A DNA stretch of 64,000 nucleotides from Mallotus nudiflorus (GCA_947683625.1 CANTUR010000039.1:3038001-3102000); one strand, 5' to 3'. Shown: positions 21,482-34,441, counted from the first letter of the stretch. Numbers and translations: made by a program. Notes: a model not told the origin generated them from the sequence alone.

Positions 21482-22977
21482 TGTTGACCTTAGCAATAAT
21501 AAATCTTAATTTTTGATCTTAAAAAACTTAATTTTGAGCATTTAATTTTTTTTAAGTGTGTATAATTTAGGACTCTATTGGAAGTTAAAATGAAATATGA
21601 ATATCTTGGGCTGATTCAACCTCTGAGATTCAAGGAGGCTTTTGATATCCTTAAAGCTTTATAATGAGAAAGTTATCTTCTTCACATTTGAAATAGACAT
21701 CTTTAGCTTTCTGAATTGAGCTTACTTGTCAAAATCTGAGTTCATTTGGGCATGCAAATATTGAGTCAAAGTCAACATATGTAGCTGCCATTTTAGATTG
21801 CATAACTCTTAGTATTTAAGTAATATCTTGAGCTATAGAAGTCCAATTGAGATTATTCAAAATGATATGGAAAGATAAGTCAAATATCTATAACTTTAAT
21901 GAAGAAAATGTAGGAAAAATTCAAATGTCTCCAATATCCAATCACAGTTTCCACTCGTGCACATCTGTCTGACAGTAGTCTGCCATTTTAGATTTTATAA
22001 CTCTTAGTATTTTAATAATATCTTAAGCTAAATAAGTCTAATTGAGGTGATTCAAAATGATATAGAAATATAAGTTAAATATCTATAACTTTTATGAAGA
22101 AAGTGTAGGCAAATTTGAACATCTCTACTAGCTAATCACGGTTTTAACCTAAGCACAACTGTTTGACAGTAGTCTGCCATTTTAAATTGCATAAATCCTA
22201 GTATTTTTGAAATATCTTGAGATACAGAAGTCTAATTAAGGTGATTCAAAATGATATGGAAAGATAAGTTAAATATCTACAACTGTTATAAAGAGAGTGT
22301 AGGCAAATTTGAATGTCTCTAGTAGTTAATCACTATTTTAACCTATGTACAGTAGTCTAACAGTGTTACTTTTAATAATTCAAAATTATAAATGTTGGAT
22401 TCAAAATATAGATATTCACATTATTTTTCACCTCTAACAACTATATTTTTAATTTTTTATCTATATAAACACCTCTAGAGTTGAATGGAAGTTAAGACAT
22501 TTTTTGCTTATTATCATTTTCCATTTTAACATTCATTAAAGCTCTTAAATTCTCAAATATTCACTCTTTTTTTATAACTATTGTGAGAGTTGGTTATGTG
22601 TTAGAAATATAATTTTTCTTCATCTTAAATCTTAGGATATATTAGTAGGGAAGTAAGATTTATTTCTAAAGGAATTGGTTTAAGTGTCGTCCACTGAAAC
22701 ACTTAGGATTTGCTTTTTTCAATGAGCCTTGAAAACTCATGTTGTAAGGTTGTAAGAGTGAGCCATAAAACTCTTATATAATCCTAATCTTATGAATAAG
22801 ATTATGGGTAATTGAAAATCCTAACTTAAAGATAAGTTAGATGGAGATGTAGGATTATTGTTGAATTTAAACTCCTTAAATCATTGTGTTCTTCATTCTT
22901 CCTTCTCAACATTCTTTCAATTCTTACAAAGAATTATTTTTAATTCTGACTGTTCACCCCCCTCTAGGGCTTTTTCA
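21482..22977 (+). repeat. 5' LTR of copia A (1496 bp, three internal 195-bp repeats)
   Basis: TGTTGACCTTAG opens and TTTTTCA closes it; the PBS follows after two bases. Inside, a unit starting CTGCCATTTTAGATT repeats at 21785, 21980 and 22174, each about 195 bp. The matching 3' LTR keeps three units too, while LTRs of element E have only two. Confidence 0.9.
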
Positions 22978-22979
22978 AT

Positions 22980-22991
22980 TGGTATCACAAC
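22980..22991 (+). promoter_or_regulatory. Decayed Met-tRNA primer binding site of copia A
   Basis: TGGTATCACAAC instead of TGGTATCAGAGC, two bases after the LTR end. The position is right, and the last bases are mutated. Confidence 0.8.
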
Positions 22992-23024
22992 TTGAATTCT
23001 AAGAACTTTATTGCTAGAATACAA

Positions 23025-25450
23025 GATCATGAGAGTGAATCATAAAATATTTCTTCACATGGACCATTCTTTGATGGTAGAGACTATCCTCATTGGAAGT
23101 TCAAAATGGAGGTATACCTTGATTATGATTCATCAAATTTTGGGATATTGTCTTAAAAGGTTAGGAACCACTTACAACTGCCATTAATGGTATGGTAACT
23201 ACTTTAGTAAGGAGTTAATGGAACAATGAGTAAAAGGAAGAAAATCATAAAAATAAAAGGGTGATAATCACTTTAGTCTCTTCTATGATAAGGGAAGAAA
23301 GAGGCAAGCTTCAACATTGCATGTTGGCTAAGGAAATTTGGAAGACCTTGGAAAATCATTATGAAGGTAACATACAAGTTAGAAGCAAAAAGGTTCAACT
23401 TTACATGTATGAATATGAACTTTTCAAGATGAAGCCTCATGTGTCAATCATAGAGATGACAAATTGTCTCAACACTCTTATCATGACCCTCAAGAAACTT
23501 GTAAAGAATTTCTCTAAGGAAGAAGTAAAAAATGAGATTCTAAGAATCCTATATAAGAAGGATTGGGAATCTCAGGTTACTTCAATTAAGGAAGCTCAAT
23601 ACCTCTCAACTCTCTCTACTAACATGCTTATCGAGAAGCTCTTAACACATAAGCTAATAATTAAGCAAAGAGGTGAAGAGCAAGAAAAAAAAGAAAAGAG
23701 AAGAGGAAGAGCATTGGGGAAGGCAAGATATTTTTCAAAGCTAGATTTATGGTCTGGTTATTACCAAGTTCGCATTGCACCTGGCAATGTGTTGAAAACC
23801 ACATGCATCACACATTATAGGGCCTTTAAGTTCTTGGTTATGCCCTTCAACCTCACCAATGCCCCTGCCACATTCTGTACTTTGAGAAAGGCGAGTAAGG
23901 CCAAAAAAAGAAAGGAGGTTGCTGAGTAAGAAGCAAAGATGGCTGCAAAGAAAGAAACTGTGGAACTAATTGCTCAGGAGCAAACCATCCATGTGCATAA
24001 TGCCAGTGGTGATGAACACATCTAGCTGAAGCAATAGCAATTAGCACTCCGACCATGGTCTTAGAGGTTATGGCAAATATGGTTTCAGAGAGGTTGGAAG
24101 GAGAATAAACAATCATTCCAATCGTTAAAAGCCTTAAAAGCTTCACAAAATGATAGTGAAGAAGAAAATGTTGAAGGTTCTAGTAATGAAGATGATGAAA
24201 TTGCCATGCTCACTAAAAACTTTAAGAAGTTCTTGAAAAAGAAACATTCAACAAGAATAAAAGACTTCAACAAGAACTATGAAGGAGAAGGTAAAAAGAA
24301 AATCAAAGATGTTACTTGCTATGAATGCAAGAAATTGAGTCACATCTAAAGTGACAATCTCAAACTCAAAAACAAGAGCAAAGGAACAAAAGAGAAAATG
24401 AGGGCTGATAAGGCAACTTAGTATGACTCCTCCAAATCGAAAATGGAAGAGGAACAATAAAAAGTAGCCAACCTTTGTTTCATGGCTCTTAAAATATAAA
24501 AAGAGGTACCATCTATATATAATTCTTCCTATGATGATGATGATATTGAAAGCTCTATGGTAAGGAAACTCTTGCTTAAATGCGAAAACTTATTATCTAA
24601 GAAGAAGCATTATAAGCATGAGTTATCTAACCTAACCAAGGAATTTGAAATTGAAAAATGAATTTTTGAATCTTGTTAAATCAAATGATAAGTTATGAAA
24701 TGATTTGAAAACTTTAAATTCCTTGGAAGATCAACTTAAGAAAGCAAATAATGAAAATCAAAAGCTTTCTAAGGAAGATTTAAATTTAAAAAATTCCATT
24801 GAGAAACTCATGAAGGGAAAAGAATCTTTGAATAATATTCTTGACTCTCAAAAATTCCACAGAGTTATACATGGAATTAGATATGCTAATGGAATAGCTT
24901 CCTCATCATCATCCAATATTAATTTTGTTAAACCTCAAATAATTATACTCCTTCTACCTCAAAATAAAATGAGACTTAAACTTTCAAAGCTAAAAGATCT
25001 CATATGTTAAACACTCAAGGAAAGTCTTATAAGACTTAACCTTATATAACATAAAGAGGTAACCATCATGCTAGGAAAACACAACCTAAACATGCTTATA
25101 CATACACTAGACATAATACTCATAAACATGTTGCTCAACCTAATGCACTAGACATATTGCACAAATCTATCAAAATACACATTGTCATTACCAATGCATG
25201 TCTCACACTATGACTTAAAAGAACTTTAGGAGACACACACCATAACATCAATAAAGGCATGCTTCACCCATTAGGAATGCATATCCTGCTAGGAGAAATA
25301 AGTTTGCAAATGTTGAATGCTTATATTGCATGATCAAGGGACATACCAATAATGTGTGCTTCTATAGAAGACTACACATGAACTTGCTTCCTGCGAACTA
25401 TTTTAAAACTAACCAACCTAGACTAAGAAAGGTTTGGGTTCAGAAGAATG
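23025..25450 (+). pseudogene. Copia A gag, broken and interrupted by a gypsy RT fragment
   Basis: The start encodes FFDGRDYPHWKFKMEVYLD, the copia gag N-terminal pattern, followed by a UBN2-like helical region (23261-23690: MIREERGKLQHCMLAKEIW). At about 23705-24115 foreign sequence interrupts it, including a Ty3/gypsy RT piece. Gag resumes at 24120 with an acidic stretch and a zinc knuckle (CYECKKLSHI, final part lost to a stop near 24349). A coiled-coil spacer follows (24600-25010) and then a His/Asn-rich stretch. At least five stops and several frame changes make it non-functional. The order knuckle, coiled coil, protease matches element D; E lacks the spacer. Confidence 0.82.
23713..23880 (+). 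mobile_element. Ty3/gypsy RT fragment inside copia gag
   Basis: In frame with upstream gag, this encodes RYFSKLDLWSGYYQVRI and then FLVMPFNLTNAPATFCTL, two conserved blocks of gypsy reverse transcriptase. It differs from the RT of neighbouring gypsy elements B and C (there LVMPF.LTNAPSTFMRLMN or similar), so it came from another gypsy family. It is followed by about 235 bases of unidentified sequence before gag resumes. Confidence 0.85.
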
Positions 25451-25489
25451 CTTAAATTGTCTTGTGTAGGTGTGCTTGAAGTCCATAAG

Positions 25490-25560
25490 ATTAAAAAGCA
25501 AATGATGTCTTGATGGTAGATGCTCAAGGCACATGATAGGAGACAAGGAGCAATTCAATA
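25490..25560 (+). pseudogene. Copia A protease active-site remnant
   Basis: The site that should read W-Y-L-D-S-G-C-S-R-H-M-T-G-D reads C-L-D-G-R-C-S-R-H-M-I-G-D. The aspartate remains but the Ser-Gly after it is replaced by Gly-Arg, so the aspartic protease would not work. The rest of the domain is fragmented by stops. Confidence 0.75.
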
Positions 25561-25696
25561 AGCTTGATGCTAAGGATGGAGGACACGTTACTTTCGGGAC
25601 ATTGCAAAAGGAAAGAATATTAACATTGGAGAAATTGGTAATTCTCAATCCTTAACTATACACTATGTATTACTTGTTGATGGTCTTAAACATAAC

Positions 25697-26870
25697 TTGC
25701 TTAGTATAAGTCAATTATGTGATATGGGAAATAAAGTCACTTTCTATCCTAAGAATCACTTTATTAGTAGTCTTGATGAAGACAAAGTAATTTTTAGTAG
25801 TGAAAGAGTTGATAATGTTTATGTTATTGATTTGAATAAGATTGATAAAAAAGATGTGAAATGCTTGATGTTAATTTCCCATGACACCTGGACGTGGCAT
25901 AGAAGGTTAGGAAATGCAAATTTTGAGCTATTGAATGATCTTTGTAAACATAAACTTGTGATTGGTTTACTTAAGCTTGAATTTACTAAAAATAAACCTT
26001 GTGATGCTTGCCAAAAGGGAAAATAATCCAAGTCCTCATTTAAACTAAAAAATGTAGTGTCCACTTCTAAGCCACTTGAACTTATACATATGGATTTGTT
26101 TGGACCAACTAGAGTTGCTAGTCTCGGTGGTATGCATTATGCATATGTATTGGTTGATGATTACTCTAGATTTACTTGGGTATGTTTCCTTGCTCGTAAA
26201 AATGATGCATTTAAAGCTTTTAAAAAGTTTGCAAAAAAAGTTCAAAAAGAAAAAGATTTTGTATTTTTTCTATTAGAAGTGATCATGGAACCGAGTTTGA
26301 AATTGAATTTTTCAAAACCTTTTATGATGAAAATGGTATTTCACATACATTCTCTTCTCCTATAACTCCTCCACAAAATGGGGTAGTTGAAAGAAAAAAT
26401 AGAACTCTTGTGGAAATGGCTAAAACAATACTTCATGAGTATAATTTATCTCTATACTTTTAGGCTGAAGCTGTTAAGACGTCTTGCTACATTTCAAATA
26501 GAGTTTTCAAAAGACCAATTTTGAATAAAACTTCTTATAAGCTATGGAATAATAGAAAACCCAAAATCTCATATTTAAGAGTATTTGGATGTAAGTGCTT
26601 TATATTAAACACTAAGGATAATCTTGGAAAATTTGATTCTAAAGCCGATGAAGGAATTTTCCTAGGCTATTCTATTTCTAGTAAAGCATATAGAATTTTT
26701 AGTAAGAGAACTCTAGTAGTTGAAGAGTCAATGCATGTTGTATTTGATAAATCAAACTCACTTGATCCTAGAAAGGATATTTGTAATGTTGATGATCTTG
26801 TAGCTACGATGAGATTGTGGAAACTTAAGAAGAAAATGCTAATAAGCCTTTGGAACTTGAAGGTCTAAGC
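25697..26870 (+). pseudogene. Copia A integrase
   Basis: The N-terminal zinc-binding HHCC region is visible (HRRLGNANFELLNDLC, then PCDACQKGK at 26026). The catalytic core follows: HMDLFGPTRVASLGG with the first Asp (26090), and IRSDHGTEFE with the second Asp (26280, shifted frame). NGVVERKN with Glu follows at 26380. A TGA-free but frame-shifted break lies near 26265, and TAG replaces a tryptophan at 26461 (YF*AEA). The C-terminal GYSISSKAYRIF block is intact at 26521-26868. Confidence 0.85.
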
Positions 26871-27084
26871 AAGGAGGACAATGAGGAAACGTCTTAACCT
26901 ACCTTGAAGGATGAACTTTTAAAGGATGGAAATTCAAGAAAGCTTATCCTCAAGACCTCATTATAAGTGTCACTACAAAAGGGGTAACTACTAGATCTCA
27001 TTTAAGGTTTATTGTTAATTTAACCTTCATTTCTCAAATTGAACCCAAAAATATTGATGATGCTTTGTGTGATGAATTTTAGGT

Positions 27085-28575
27085 CTTTGCTATGCAAGAA
27101 GAGTTAAATCAATTTGAGAGAAATAAGGTTTAGAGCTTGGTTCCTAGACTGAAACATCATCCTATTATAGGTGCTAAATGGGTGTTTAGGAATAAAATGA
27201 ATGAACAATGTGTCATAACTAGGAATAAAGCTACAATAGTAACTAAAGGTTATAATCAAGAGGAAGACATTGATTATGATGAAACCTATGCCTCCGTTGC
27301 AAGGTTAAAAGCTCTTATAATGCTACTTACATTTACATCATTCATGGATTTCAAACTTTATCAAATGGATGTTAAAAGTGCATTTTTAAATGGTTTTATT
27401 GAAGAAGAGGTGTATGTTGAACAACCTCTAGGTTTTGAAAGCTTTGATTTTCCAAATCATGTATTTAAACTTTCCAAAGCATTATATGGATTAAAACAAG
27501 CTCTTAGAGATTAGTATGAAAGATTGAGTAACTTCTTATTAGAGAACGGTTTCTCTAAAGGAAAAGTTGATACAACTCTTTTCATACAGAAATCCAAGCA
27601 TGGTTTATTAAATGTTCAACTATATATTGATGACATTATATTCATTGTACTAACCATTGCTTGAGTGAGGAATTATCTAATTTAATGCAAAGAGAATTTG
27701 AGATGAGTATGATAGATGAACTCAAATTCTTTCTTAGACTACAAATCAAGCAATGCAAAAATGGGATTTTCATCAATCAAACCAAATATGCAAGAGATGT
27801 TCTTAAGAAGTTTTCCATGGATGGAGCTAAGATAAGTAAAAATCCAATTAGCACCATAACCAAACTTAATAAAGGTGAGAATGGCAAACCGGTTGATGAA
27901 AAACGATTTAGAGGTATGATCGGATCCCTTCTTTATTTAACTATTAGTAGACCTGATATTATGTTTGCTACTTGCTTGTGTGCTAGATTTCAATATAGTC
28001 CTAGAGAGTTTCATTTGAATGCTATTGAAAGAATTTTCAAATATCTTTATGGTACAATACATTTAGGACTTTGGTATCCTAGGAGTTCATCCTTTAACTT
28101 GATTAGTTATTCTTATGCAGACTTTGTCAGTAGTTTACTAGATAGAAAAAGTACTTCTGAAACTTGTCAATTTTTAGGACAATATTTAGTTTCTTGGTTT
28201 AACAATAAACAAGTTTCAGTTGCCTTGTCCACTGCTGAAGTTGAATATATTGTAGCAAGTCTTTGTTGTTCACAAGTTTTGTGGTATAAACAACAATTGT
28301 TAGACTATAGTGTAAAACCTGATCACATTCCAATCAAATGTGATAATACAAGTGCTATCAACCGTAGCAAAATTCCCATTCAACATTCTAGAACTAAGCA
28401 TATAGATATTAGATATCATTTCTTGCATGATCATATTCAAATTGGTGATATCTCACTTGAATTTGTTGATATAAATAATCAACTTGTAGATATCTTCACA
28501 AAACCTCTCAATAAAGAGAGATTAAATTTCATTAAGCATGAACTTAGCATGATTGATGGTTCTAGTTTATCTTGA
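27085..28575 (+). pseudogene. Copia A reverse transcriptase and RNase H
   Basis: RT starts at EELNQFERNKV (27096) and continues with KWVFRNKMNE, DYDETYASVARL and FKLYQMDVKSAFLNGFIEEE. The catalytic YxDD is present as YIDD, but just after it a one-base loss shifts the frame (27650). RNase H (27985-28575) keeps SYADFVSS, STAEVEY and DNTSA and ends SMIDGSSLS. Tryptophan codons are TAG at 27082, 27131 and 27514. The final 304-codon frame is open, so this part decayed less. Confidence 0.88.
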
Positions 28576-29860
28576 TTTTATGTTTAATTGATGGTTGAAT
28601 TGATTTCATGTGAAATCATGAACTATGTTTAATTGATGTGAAATCATAATTGAACTGTTTATCTTGATTTTGTGCTTATTGATTACTTTGATTAATAAAT
28701 ATTTTGATTTTGATCTTAAATTTTTTTTATAGTTATCAATTTATATTTGGTTTATCTTTTTAAATTTTCTTTTGCATTTTATCAAAGGAGGAGAAATAAT
28801 TTGAGTTTGCATATGTACCTAGTTAAGTTTTTTTTTAACATGTGTACTTATTTTTTTTTTAATTTTAAAACTCGCTTAAAAATTGTGTTTATAGTAGTGA
28901 CATATTATATTTTTATTTGATATAGGGGGAGAAAATTTATTTAAATTTTTGCATGCATATTAACATTGTAAGTATGACTAATTTTGTCATACATCATATG
29001 TGACAAAAACCTTGTTTTGCTTACTTTGTTTATGTATGACATAGATTTTATACAGATTTTGTGTATCTTTATTTTCATTTCCTACATCTCTCTCTTTTCT
29101 ATTTGTTTTTTTAAAAAAGGGGAGAAATATATTTGAGTTTGTAATTTGTTACTATACATGTGTATAATATTTTATTATTGTGCTTATACATGCATAATTC
29201 ATGTATAATTTCTTATTAGGAATTGTTTTTGATCTTTGATAAGGCATGAATATTTTTACAAAGATTTGGTGTATCTTTACTTTGTTCCTATAGGAATTTT
29301 GGTCCCTTTAGGTTCATTTCCCCTAATATCTCTCTCCTTTCCTTTTGCCTTTGTACAAAGAGAGGAAAATATGTTATGGATAATTTTTGTTTATTTTTTT
29401 TAAATGCTAACTGCTACATAATTGATTAGCTAGCTAAGCTCTATATGATCACATGATAATTAAGCTCGTCTAGCATCAACATTATTGTTATATGTACTAT
29501 TTTTGTAACCCATTTTAGTGGCACTATATGCATGTATGTTTGAAATTATTTCCTCACATTGCCTAATATTTATTTAAATGATCATATTATCATATTTTAT
29601 GTTTTTAATACATTTGTCATAAGAATGCCATATTTTTATCCCTCTTGCTATATTTTATATTGTTTTTATTTTTTTTTTTGTCAAGGGGAATAATCTATAA
29701 ATTTATATTTTTTTTCATGTTCATATTCATATGGGGATAAATAAAGAAATATATTTTATTTCATTGGTATCATTATTATCACAAATATTATCACACACTT
29801 TACTTTGTATTATTTTTTATCAAACTCAAAATAAGTTTATCAAAATCAAAAAGGAGAGAT
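28576..29860 (+). other. Noncoding tail of copia A with repeated purine tracts
   Basis: About 1.3 kb between RNase H and 3' LTR. Purine words like those of a polypurine tract recur: AAAGGAGGAGAAAT (28784), AGGGGGAGAAAA (28924), AAAAGGGGAGAAAT (29116), AGAGAGGAAAA (29361), AAGGGGAATAA (29685) and AAAAAGGAGAGA (29849), the last just before the LTR. Element E has the same series at 54393-55397. No env-like frame is seen here. Confidence 0.75.
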
Positions 29861-31143
29861 TTTTGACCTTAGCAATAATCAATCTTAATTTTTTTTATCT
29901 TAAAAAACTTAATTTTGAGTATTTAATTTGTTTTTTTTAAGTGTGTATAAGTTAGGAATCTATTAAAAGTTAAAATGAAGTATGAATATCTTAGGCTGAT
30001 TTGACCTCTGAGATTCAAAAAGGCTTTTCACATCCTTAGAGCTTTGTAATGAGAAATTTATCTTCTTCACATTTGAAGTAGACATCTTAAGCTTTTTAAA
30101 TTGATCTTATTATCAAAATCCAAGTTCATTTGGGTGTGCAAATATTGAGTTGAAGTCAACGTATGTAGCTGCCATTTAGATTGCATAGCTCTTAGTATTT
30201 CAATAATTTCTTGAGCTATAAAAGTAAAATTAAGGTTATTCAAAATGATATGGAAATCTAAGTCAAATATCTACAACTTTTATGTAGAAAGTGTAGGCAA
30301 ATTTGAATGTCTCCAATAGGCAATCACTGTTTCAACTCATGTATAGCTATTTGACAGTAGTTTGCCATTTTAGATTGCATAACTCTTAGTATTTCAATAA
30401 TATCTTGAGCTACAGAAGTCCAATTAATGTGATTCAAAATTATATGGAAATATAAGTCAAAAATCTAAAATTTTATAAAGAAATTGAAGGAAAATTAAAA
30501 TTTCTCAAGTATCCAATCACGGTTTCAACCTATGCACAGATGTCTAACAGTAGTCTGCCATTTTAAATTGCACAGCTCTTAGTATTTCCGAAATATCTTG
30601 AGCTATAGAAGTCCAATTAAGGTGATTTAAAATGATTTGAAAATATAAGTTAAATATCTAAAATTTTTATGAAGAAAGTGTAGGTAAATTAAAATGTCTC
30701 CAGTAGCCAATCACGGTTTCAGCTTGTGCATAGCAATCTGACAACATTACTTTCAATAATTCAAAATTATAAATGTTGGATTCAAAATATAGATGTTGGA
30801 CACATTATTTGCACCTCCAATAACTATATTTTTGAGTGTTTATCTATATAAATACCTCTAGAGCTGAATTGAAGTTAAAACATTTTTTTGATTATTATCA
30901 TTCTTTATCTTAACATTCATTAAAACTCTCTCAAATATTCACTCTTTTATTTATAACTCTTGTGAGAGTTGGTTGTGTGTTAGAAATAGAATTTCTCTTC
31001 ATCTTAAATCTTAGGATAGATTAGTAGGGAAGTGAGATTTATTTCTAAAGGAATTGGTTTAAGTGTTGTCCATGAAACACTTAGAATTTGGTTTTTTGAG
31101 TGAGCCTTGAAAACTTATGTTGTAAAGTTATAAAAGTGAGCAA
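29861..31143 (+). repeat. 3' LTR of copia A, 3'-truncated
   Basis: Starts TTTTGACCTTAG (the expected TG is TT) after the purine tract and holds three 195-bp units (30169, 30361, 30555). It ends after TAAAAGTGAGC, where gypsy element B begins. Frequent differences from the 5' LTR show an old insertion. Confidence 0.87.
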
Positions 31144-31149
31144 GCATTC

Positions 31150-32555
31150 CAAATAGACTAGATTATAGATGTAATCCAGAGGAGACTAAGGAAATCCAAA
31201 AGCAAGTGAGTGAGCTTATGGAGAAGGGTTGTGTTCATGAAAGCATGAGTCCATGTGTTATACCTGTCTTATTAGTGCCTAAGAAAGATAGAACTTGGAG
31301 GATGTATGTTGATTGTCGTGCCATCAACAAAATCACAGTGAAGTATAAACATCCCATTCCTAGGCTAGATGACATGTTGGATGAATTACATGGTTCATAT
31401 TTGTTTTTAAAATTGATTTGAAATCTGGTTATCATCAAATTAGAATGAGAGAAGGTAATGAATGGAAAACAACTTTTAAAACTAAACATGGTTTATATGA
31501 GTGGTTAGTAATGCCTTTTGGTTTAACTAATGCACCAAGCACTTCCATGAGATTGATGAATCATGTTTTAAGAGCATTCACAGGCAAATTTATTGTTGTC
31601 TATTTTGATGATATCTTGGTTTATAGCAAAAATTTAGATGAGCATGTACAACATTTGACTTATGTTTTTGATGTGCTTAGAGAAGAGAAGTTGTATGCTA
31701 ATATAAAGAAATGTTGTTTTTGCACTAATGAAATTACTTTCCTTGGATATATTGTCAATGACAAGGGCATTCATGTTGATTAAGAAAAGGTAAAAGTAAT
31801 TAGAGAATGGCCAACACCCACAAGTGTAAGTGCTGCAAAAAGCTTTCATAGTTTAGCTAGCTTTTATAGAAGGTTCATTAAAAATTTTTCTACCATAGCT
31901 GTACCTTTAACTGAATGCATCAACAGAATGTTGGTTTTAAGTGGGGAATTGAACAAGATGAGGCTTTTAACTTGCTAAAAGACAAATTAAGTTCTGCACC
32001 CTTGTTATCTTTGCCAAATTTTACTAAACCTTTTGAGATTGAGTGTGATGCAAGTGGCATAGGTATTGGAGGAGTTTTGATGCAAGAAGGCAAGCCCATA
32101 GCATTCTTTAGCGAAAAGCTAAGTGGAGCAAGTCTAAACTACCCCACATATGACAAGGAGTTCTATGCATTAGTGAGGGTTCTAAAGACATGGCAGCATT
32201 ACCTTGGTTACAATGAATTCATATTCACACTGACCATGAGTCCTTGAAGTATCTCAAAGGACAAGGAAAGCTCAACAAGAGACATACAAAATGGGTGGAA
32301 TTCATTAAATCCTTTCCATACATCATTAAGTACAAGCAAGGGAAAGAAAATGTAGTGGCTGATGCATTTTCAAGAAGGTATCCCTTGATCTCTAAACTTG
32401 ATGCAAAATTATTAGGATTTGAATACATCAAAGATCTTTATTCTAATGATCTTGATTTTGCTAATGTTTACGGGGCATATGAGAAAGGGGGTTTTGATAA
32501 GTTCTATAAGTTTGATGGTTTTCTTTTTCGGGAAAACAAATTGTGTGTGCCATAA
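31150..32555 (+). pseudogene. Gypsy B reverse transcriptase and RNase H
   Basis: RT blocks seen: LVPKKDRTWRMYVDCRAINK, HPIPRLDDMLDELHG, LVMPFGLTNAPSTSMRLMN and the catalytic VVYFDDILVYSKN (31590). RNase H begins FEIECDASGIGIGGVLMQEG (32030) and includes YDKEFYALVR and GKENVVADAFSRR. Breaks: a one-base loss near 31418 (KLI|KSGYH), TAA at 31782 and a frame change near 32240. Confidence 0.88.
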
Positions 32556-33818
32556 AGTTCTTTGAGAGAGTTACTTGTGAGAGAGGCACATAACGGAGGT
32601 TTAATGGGGCATTTTGGGATTAAGAAAACTTTCGATGTGTTGGGTGACCATTTCTTTTAGCCACACATGAAAAGGGATGTTGAGAGAATTTATGAGAAAT
32701 GCATTACTTGCAAACAAGCCAAATCCAAAGCAATGCCTCATGGTTTGTATACACCTCTTACCATACCAAATGAACCTTGGGTAGACATTTCTATGGATTT
32801 TGTTTTAGGATTACCTAGGTCCAAGGGAGGGAGAGATTCCATTTTTGTTGTTATGGACATGTTTAGCAAAATGGCACATTTCATTCCATGTCACAAGACG
32901 GATGATGCAACCCATATTGCCAATATATTCTTCAAGGAGATTATAAGGCTACATGGAGTGCCAAGGACCAATGTGAGTGATAGGGATGTCAAATTCCTAA
33001 GTCACTTTTGGAAGACTCTTTGGGGAAAGATGGGGACAAAGCTTTTGTATTCTACAACTTGTCATCCACGAACGGATGGACAAACAGAGGTGGTTAATAG
33101 GATACTTTCAACACTTTTGAGGGCTGTCATCCAAAGAAATATGAAGAATTGAGATGAATGTTTGCCACATATGGAGTTTACTTACAATAGGAGTGTGCAT
33201 GGTTCAATAAATTTCTCACAATTTGAAGTTGTGTATGGATTCAACCCATTGACTCCATTAGATTTGCTACCAATGCCATTGGAAAAAGCTAATATAGAGG
33301 GGAAACAAAAAGCTGAGTTCATCAAGACTTTGCATGAGAAGGTGTGTGCAAACATTGAGAAGAAGACACTCTAATATGAAAAGCAACATAACAAAGGGAG
33401 GAAGCAAGTCATTTTTGAGCCCAAAGATTGGGTGTGGGTGCACTTGAGGAAGGAAAGATTTCCTAACCAAAGGAAATCAAAGCTTATGCCAAGAGGAGAT
33501 GGTCCTTTTAAAGTGCTTCAACACATCAACAACAATGCCTATAAGCTAGAACTTCCAAGTGAGTATGGCAATGTTAGTGCTACTTTTAATGTTAGTGACT
33601 TGTCTTTGTTTAATGTAGGTGATAAAGATGATGGAGTTGATTTGAGGACAAATCCTTTTGAAGAAAGGGGGAATGATGTGAATCCAAGTTTAAAGCCTAA
33701 AGAGATCCAAGATCCATTAATAGTACAAGAAGGCCCAATCATAAGGTCCAAATCCAAGAAGCTTCAAGAAGCCATATTAGGTTTAATTAGGGACATTTGG
33801 AAAGCCCAAGAATTTTAA
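32556..33818 (+). pseudogene. Gypsy B integrase with GPY/F end
   Basis: Zinc-binding region AHNGGLMGHFGIKKTF then CITCKQAKS (32700); core with D at ISMDFVLGLPRS, D at VSDRDVKFLSHFW, E at DGQTEVVNR. A TAG replaces Trp at 32658 and a TGA replaces Trp at 33150. The C-terminus holds PRGDGPFKVLQHINNNAYKL, the GPY/F module. No chromodomain is evident; the tail ends with an IRSKSKKLQEAI segment like that of C. Confidence 0.85.
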
Positions 33819-34441
33819 CCTAATAAGGCATCCATGGAGACCCAAGGAATAATATTTAACTTATTTTTGTGTTAATAACAATTAGGGTTACATGTAGCCA
33901 CCATATACAAGTTAATGGGGTAATTAATACCAAGTAATGGCTATTAATGTGGGTAGTGGTTATTAAGGCCATTTAAGAGTAAAAGTAATCCTACGTGTGT
34001 GAGTCTATTTTAGTAGTGTGTGCATGGACTTGTACTCTATATAAATAAGTCCTTTTTTCTTTCTTTTGGAGCATGATTGAATTTGATATATGAATTATAA
34101 CTTTTTTTTAGTTTTAATGTGAGGAATTTTGTCTTTAATTTCTTGCATGAACTTTGTGACTTATCAAGCTTTATTCTAGCTTGTAGTGTCAAAATCTAAA
34201 TCTTTGTTTTCTTGTTATTTATCAAACTTTCTTGTTTGTGGCATAAGAGGAAATTCAAAGTCTATCTTAGTCTCTTATCCTTGTTGGTAAAGGGGTTAAG
34301 TAGCATCTATCTTCTTACTTCAATCTTTGAACGATTCAAATTTGTGGATTAAATTGGTAATTTCTAGTTTTCTTCTAATTCAACTTATCATAGTATTCTT
34401 GCTATTGGGGAGTTAATTGATGAAACCTACAATTCCCATCA

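Larger units (their letters stand above)
21482..31143 (+). mobile_element. Ty1/copia element A, 3' LTR truncated
   Basis: 5' LTR (21482-22977), Met-tRNA-like PBS, gag, protease, integrase, RT and RNase H in copia order, a 1.3-kb noncoding tail, purine tract and 3' LTR (29861-31143). The 3' LTR loses about its last 220 bases where gypsy element B begins, so no target duplication can be checked. Coding parts carry many stops and frameshifts, and the element is dead. The domain order gag-PR-INT-RT-RH defines copia. The large gag with coiled-coil spacer, the 1.5-kb LTR and long 3' tail, together with an env-like frame in relative G, suggest the SIRE/Maximus branch; that is inferred. Confidence 0.88.
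31144..34441 (+). mobile_element. Ty3/gypsy element B, 5'-truncated
   Basis: Starts mid-polyprotein just ahead of RT (SIPNR.DYR type segment) with no gag, protease or 5' LTR. RT, RNase H, integrase and GPY/F end follow in gypsy order, then about 620 bases of probable 3' LTR (33819-34441) that include TATATAAATAAG near 34038. Its right end abuts element C. Related to, but a different subfamily from, C. Confidence 0.85.
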
